From: Fimbriimonadaceae bacterium
GTDB taxonomy: Bacteria; Armatimonadota; Fimbriimonadia; Fimbriimonadales; Fimbriimonadaceae
DNA: 6,239 bases
Direction of reading: 5' to 3'
NCBI GenBank assembly: GCA_022402505.1
Contig: JAKRSE010000368.1
Coordinates: 1-6,239, forward strand
Shown: in pieces, positions 1 through 3,544 of the stretch
How positions within the stretch are numbered: the first letter of the stretch is position 1
Layout: each line of letters begins with the position of its first letter
Notes under the pieces: model-generated
What the model saw: only the letters and a program-made list of their open reading frames with translations
Databases searched by the model: none
What the model was told of the DNA's origin: nothing
Program-made: the position numbers and the translations under genes

Positions 1-180
1 GACGCTGTGGGCGCTCGGCCGGTACTGCAGCACCTCGACCGCCTCATTGATCCGACGGGCCGTGTCGGGCGAACAGGAGCCCTTGACCCCCTTCAGATGA
101 AGCGAAACCGTCGTCGGCGACACCCCGGCACGCTCGGCGACGTCACGGATGGTGGACTTCTGAAAGCGTCGTTGGGACAT
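1..180 (-). CDS. LacI-family transcriptional regulator, N-terminal fragment (3' end outside window)
   Basis: The reverse strand from ATG at 180 stays open to base 1 and encodes 60 residues, beginning MSQRRFQKSTIRDVAERAGV. This is the LacI/GalR DNA-binding head. 'STIRDVAERAGVS' forms the first helix and turn, 'SPTTVSLHLKG' (residues 21-31) is the recognition helix, and 'SPDTARRINEAVEVLQYRPS' leads into the hinge helix. The effector-binding periplasmic-binding-protein-like domain, which would name the ligand, lies beyond the left edge. The start is chosen because the usual short basic stretch precedes the first helix; no Shine-Dalgarno sequence is visible upstream. The gene is divergent from a glycosidase gene 74 bp away, the classic layout of a sugar-responsive repressor controlling a neighbouring catabolic gene. 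The family call is firm; the role as repressor of the neighbour is inference. Confidence 0.93.
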   Translation of the reverse strand, partial: MSQRRFQKSTIRDVAERAGVSPTTVSLHLKGVKGSCSPDTARRINEAVEVLQYRPSAHSV

Positions 181-254
181 GGCGAATTCGACCAGGAAAT
201 CGGAGCCCGGCGGTTGCAGGCGAACTTCTTCGGCCCATTCTGGCAGAATCGGCC
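181..254. promoter_or_regulatory. Divergent intergenic region between regulator and glycosidase
   Basis: This 74-bp stretch separates two divergent start codons (180 on minus, 255 on plus), so it should carry the promoters of both genes. I could not find a convincing -35/-10 pair on either strand. TTGCAG at 214-219 is followed 17 bp later by ATTCTG at 237-242, but the -10 match is poor. Neither start has a recognisable Shine-Dalgarno sequence, although the PAQR gene in this window has a perfect GGAGG. The region ends in the palindrome described separately. Confidence 0.55.
232..254. promoter_or_regulatory. Candidate LacI-family operator: 23-bp imperfect palindrome
   Basis: The core ATTCTG-G-CAGAAT (237-249) is a perfect inverted repeat with 6-base arms around one central base. 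It is flanked by GGCC at 232-235 and GGCC at 251-254, which also pair; only the 236/250 pair (C/C) breaks the symmetry. The arms thus match at 10 of 11 positions. The site sits between a LacI-type gene and its divergent partner and ends at the base before the partner's ATG, where a bound repressor would block transcription. Many LacI-family operators have a central CG step, which this one lacks, so another binding protein or an RNA hairpin around the start codon remains possible. That it is an operator is inference; the symmetry is read directly. Confidence 0.55.
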
Positions 255-2915
255 ATGGGCAGTGCAGCCGCAACATTCATATGGTGCGATTCCGTCGGCG
301 TGGACCGGAATTCGATGGTCCGCTTTCTTCGGACCTTCTCGCTGGACGAAGCGCCGACCGCCTTTCCGCTCCACCTCTTCGGGGCGACGCGGTTCCGGGT
401 CTGGGTCAACGGAGCCTGGGTCCACAGCGGGCCGGCGCGCTTCTTTGTCGAGCACCCGGAATTCGACTCTCTCGACCTGGCGGAGCTTCTTCGGCCGGGC
501 GAGAACCGGATCGAGGTCGAGGTCCTGTTCTTCGGCTGCTCAAGCTACCAGACGATGCCCGATGATGCGCCCGGCTTCATCGCATGGGGAGGGTCGGATT
601 CGGTGGATCTGGCCACCCCCGGCCTCTGGACGGCGGAACGGGTGACCGGGCTCGACTCCTCGGCCCCCGCCTTCAGCTTCGCCCAGGGTCCGGTGGAGAT
701 CCTCGACCTTCGGGCCGCGCCTGAGCCGACCGAAGTCCAGCCGCTGCCGCCGGAGAGCCGTCCTTGGGGGCCGCTCACCCCCTTCTCGGGCCGTCCTCTC
801 CCCTTTGTCCGGCACGACCCCCGGCAGATGGAGGCGGCGGGAGCCCTTTCTGACAAGGAGATTCGGTTCGGCTTCATGGTCCGGAATCCGGGCGCCCCCT
901 CCGCGCCTGGACCGGACTACAGGCGTCCCTGGGCGGGATTCGAGACCTGGATCCACTCGCCGACCAATCAAACGGTTGACTTGACGACTTTTTGGTGCGA
1001 GGTTCTTCTGAATGGAGACCCGGTCTCCGGCGAGTGGAGCACGGGCAATCGCAATCGGGGCCGGATCCGCCTGGAGCTGAAGAATGGATGGAACCGCCTG
1101 CAGGGTCGAGTCGAAGCCTTGATCGAAGCCTGGTGCCATCCCTTCGGATTCGACCCCGCCTCCGGGATCTCGTTCCACTCGCACCCGGATGCCGGTGATC
1201 CCAACCGCATCGCCTATGGACCGACTCAACCAAAAGGTGAGATCAGCTTTCCGGACGGCGGGACTCTGCCCGAAGGATGGGTGCGGACCGAGGGCGACCC
1301 CGAGCTGCTCACCCCTGCCCGGATGGTCGCCTGGGATGAGATCGCCGCCCCGAGCCAGGATCGGACGATCCGAGCCCGGGAGGCGGTCTGGTGCTTCTCC
1401 TTCGAAGGCGAGTTCCACGGGCATCCCGTGATCGAGGTCGAACGCCCGCCGGGGACCGTAGCCGACGTCACAGTGGACGACTGGCAGCAGGAGGACGGAC
1501 TCTGCGCCCTCTACCGCAGCAACCCCTTCGTCGATTCCACCGATCGGTTCATTCTCCCCGGAGGGCGGACTCGGCTCGACCTCTTTCACCCCAGGGGAGG
1601 CAAGCTGCTGCAGGTGACGCTCCGCGCCCCGGACGAGGCCGACTTGACACTGCACGACGTCTGGGTGCGCAGTCGCAACTGCTGGCAGGATGCGGCGATC
1701 CCCGACTTCCGATGCGGGGACGAGACGATGGAGTGGGCGTGGCAGACTGCGTTTCGGACCCTGATCAGCAGCACCGACGACGCCTTCAGCGACTGCCCGT
1801 GGCGGGAGAGAGGCAGCTACATCGGCGACAGCCGAGTCAGCATGCACCTCAGCTTTCTGCTCTCCGACGACCTTCGGACCACGCGGCGAACGGTCCGCTC
1901 GCTGGGTCGAGGCGGAACCGAGACGGGTCTCCTGGCCGCCGTCGCCCCGGCCTGGCATCGGCGTCCCCATGAAGACTTCAGCCTGATCTGGGTGGTGATG
2001 CTGGCCGAATGGGTCCGCCGCACCGGGGATCGCGAACTCGCTGACGAGCTGCTCCCGGTCGTCCGCCGCATGTTCGATTCACCGGCGTGGGTTTCGGAGG
2101 ATTCCGGACTCTGGAGCCTGAAGGATTCCCACGCCTTCTTCGACTGGGGGATTCTGCCGGACGAGAGGCAGGGTCGGGAGCACGCCGGCATCAACCTGCT
2201 TCGGGTCGCCGCACTTGAGGCCTGGGCGGAGCTGGAGCCCGGTTCGGAGGAACAGGCCCGGCTTCGCGGAGAGGCAGAGCGGATCCTCCATCTCCTGCTC
2301 GGCAGGCTCTGGCGGGAGGAGGAAGGACGGTTCCGGCCCGACATCGACTCCGACGCCTTCGGAATCCACACCCAGGTCCTCGCCCTCTGGCTGCTGGCCG
2401 GCCGGCCGGGCTTCGAGACGACGGTCTCCCGGCTGGTCTGCTCCCTGGAGCCGCGCCTGGCCGCCAACCTGGCCGACGGTCGCACCGAGGGCCAGCACAC
2501 CAGCTATCTGGAGCTCTACTTCTTCAGCTTCCTGCTCCCCGGTCTGGCTCGGGCGGGGCGCCCTGATCTCGCCGAGCAGGTCATCCGGGACCACTACGGC
2601 TGGCTGAAGAGCCTCGGCGACGACACGCTGCCCGAGTGCTTCTCCCGGGCGGATCGTGGGGAAGGGAGCCGCTGCCACACCTGGAGCGGGGCTCCGGCCC
2701 TTTACGCCGCCGAGTTCGTCCTCGGACTCCGGCTGGACGACTCGGACCCGGACACCGTGATCTTCCGGCCGATCACGGCGGGAATCCATCGGGCCTCTGG
2801 AGTCTGGCGTCACCCCCGCGGTCCGATTCGAGTGACCTGGGCGGAGAAGGACGGGAGGATCGACGCCGAATTCGACGCGCCCCCCGGAGTGACCGTCCGT
2901 CGGGATCAGGCCTGA
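255..2915 (+). CDS. GH78-type glycoside hydrolase (alpha-L-rhamnosidase-like), six-hairpin fold
   Basis: This 886-residue protein probably removes terminal alpha-L-rhamnose, or a related sugar, from oligosaccharides or glycosides. A beta domain at about residues 20-130 includes 'FRVWVNGAWVHSGPARF' and 'LRPGENRIEVEV', typical of rhamnosidase N-terminal sugar-binding domains. A further beta-rich segment follows at about 205-310, then another at about 375-475. The (alpha/alpha)6 catalytic region spans about 480-805 and a C-terminal beta domain about 806-886. 'DCPWRERGSYIGDSR' holds Asp513, Glu518 and Asp525, with the same spacing as Asp567/Glu572/Asp579 of Bacillus BsRhaB. Glu794 in 'LPECF' is the likely general base and 'CHTW' (807-810) matches the family SHAW-like motif. 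No signal peptide is visible, so it is probably cytoplasmic and acts on imported saccharides. ATG 255 is chosen because 'TFIWCDS' just after it resembles the usual family N-terminus; it lacks a Shine-Dalgarno. Met21 (315) is an alternative start. The fold is well supported; the substrate is not established. Confidence 0.88.
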   Translation: MGSAAATFIWCDSVGVDRNSMVRFLRTFSLDEAPTAFPLHLFGATRFRVWVNGAWVHSGPARFFVEHPEFDSLDLAELLRPGENRIEVEVLFFGCSSYQTMPDDAPGFIAWGGSDSVDLATPGLWTAERVTGLDSSAPAFSFAQGPVEILDLRAAPEPTEVQPLPPESRPWGPLTPFSGRPLPFVRHDPRQMEAAGALSDKEIRFGFMVRNPGAPSAPGPDYRRPWAGFETWIHSPTNQTVDLTTFWCEVLLNGDPVSGEWSTGNRNRGRIRLELKNGWNRLQGRVEALIEAWCHPFGFDPASGISFHSHPDAGDPNRIAYGPTQPKGEISFPDGGTLPEGWVRTEGDPELLTPARMVAWDEIAAPSQDRTIRAREAVWCFSFEGEFHGHPVIEVERPPGTVADVTVDDWQQEDGLCALYRSNPFVDSTDRFILPGGRTRLDLFHPRGGKLLQVTLRAPDEADLTLHDVWVRSRNCWQDAAIPDFRCGDETMEWAWQTAFRTLISSTDDAFSDCPWRERGSYIGDSRVSMHLSFLLSDDLRTTRRTVRSLGRGGTETGLLAAVAPAWHRRPHEDFSLIWVVMLAEWVRRTGDRELADELLPVVRRMFDSPAWVSEDSGLWSLKDSHAFFDWGILPDERQGREHAGINLLRVAALEAWAELEPGSEEQARLRGEAERILHLLLGRLWREEEGRFRPDIDSDAFGIHTQVLALWLLAGRPGFETTVSRLVCSLEPRLAANLADGRTEGQHTSYLELYFFSFLLPGLARAGRPDLAEQVIRDHYGWLKSLGDDTLPECFSRADRGEGSRCHTWSGAPALYAAEFVLGLRLDDSDPDTVIFRPITAGIHRASGVWRHPRGPIRVTWAEKDGRIDAEFDAPPGVTVRRDQA
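2906..2915. other. Perfect palindromic overlap of two convergent gene ends
   Basis: TCAGGCCTGA is its own reverse complement. Read rightwards it gives CAG GCC TGA, the last codons of the glycosidase gene; read leftwards it gives the same three codons for the PAQR gene. Both proteins therefore end in Gln-Ala-stop. There is no space here for a separate terminator, and transcripts from the two sides would be complementary at their 3' ends. Confidence 0.9.
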
Positions 2916-3544
2916 GACGGCATCGACAGCATCATCATGAAGTGGCAGGCGGTGCCGGCCATCACGAAGAGGTGCCAGATCTCGTGGCTGGAGAAGACCC
3001 CGGGCCAGAGGATCGGCCGACGCCCGGCATAGAAGATCACGCCGACCGTGTAGCAGACACCGCCCGCCAGCATCCAGGCGGCCAGGCCGACTCCGCCCGC
3101 CGCCAGGATGCTGCCCAGAAACGGGATCGCCATCCAGCCCATCGCCAGATACAGGGTCAGGCGGACCCAGGTCGGGGGCTTGGCCATCGTCAACGTAAGG
3201 ATCACTCCGACCAGGGCGAGGCCCCATTGCGCCGCCAAAACCCAGAGCCCGGCCGACTGCAGCGCCAGCAGGCAGATCGGCGTGTAGCAGCCCGCGATCA
3301 TCACATAGATGGCCGTATGGTCGAGCTTCTGCAGCGCGGGGATCGGCTTGGGGGTCCAGTGGTAGACCGAACTGGCGATATAGAGAAAGGCCGCCGAGAG
3401 GCCGAAGACCAGAAAGCCCGCCCAGGCGGCCGGGTGGTCCAGATGGAGGGCCACCAGGACCGCCGCTCCGACCACCGTGAGAACCGCCCCGACCAGGTGA
3501 GACAAGGCGTTGAACGGCTCGCGGATGCCGGGGCTCTTCGTCAT
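2906..3544 (-). CDS. trhA: Hemolysin III / PAQR-family integral membrane protein
   Basis: The 212-residue protein has the usual length for bacterial hemolysin III (HlyIII, PF03006) proteins, with about seven hydrophobic segments spread from residue 18 to 207. Family signatures are clear: 'REPFNALSHLVGA' (8-20), 'LYIASSVYHW' (54-63) with Ser58 and His62, 'LQKLDHTAIYVMIAGCYTP' (71-89) with Asp75 and His76, and 'SSHEIWHLFVMAGTACHF' (185-202) with His187, His191 and His201. These Ser/His/Asp positions match the conserved putative metal site of PAQR proteins. Bacterial members (YqfA/TrhA) are linked to membrane-lipid homeostasis; haemolytic activity is not implied. The start at 3544 is supported by GGAGG seven bases upstream and by a 4-bp ATGA overlap with the glutamate synthase stop, which indicates translational coupling. 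The reading frame stays open upstream of 3544, but that part is out-of-frame antisense shadow within the synthase gene and lacks hydrophobic character. Confidence 0.93.
   Translation of the reverse strand: MTKSPGIREPFNALSHLVGAVLTVVGAAVLVALHLDHPAAWAGFLVFGLSAAFLYIASSVYHWTPKPIPALQKLDHTAIYVMIAGCYTPICLLALQSAGLWVLAAQWGLALVGVILTLTMAKPPTWVRLTLYLAMGWMAIPFLGSILAAGGVGLAAWMLAGGVCYTVGVIFYAGRRPILWPGVFSSHEIWHLFVMAGTACHFMMMLSMPSQA

Noticed and set aside
540..1970. 476-codon open frame on the minus strand opposite the glycosidase
   Set aside because: It is antisense shadow of a high-GC gene. The translation is Arg/Gly/Pro-rich with no recognisable domain, while the plus-strand frame carries clear GH78 motifs.
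2396..2410. GGCC-rich run as a repeat or methylation hotspot
   Set aside because: A short GGCCGGCC stretch is expected in DNA this GC-rich and is fully explained by in-frame codons.
2755..2778. Perfect 8-bp inverted repeat (CCGTGATC / GATCACGG, 8-base loop) as a terminator
   Set aside because: It lies inside the glycosidase coding region about 140 bases before its stop and has no following T-run. It is probably a chance result of the codons for 'TVIFRPIT'.
2079..3227. 382-codon minus-strand frame covering the glycosidase 3' end and part of the PAQR gene
   Set aside because: It is a GC shadow; two real genes already explain this DNA and the translation has no family signature.
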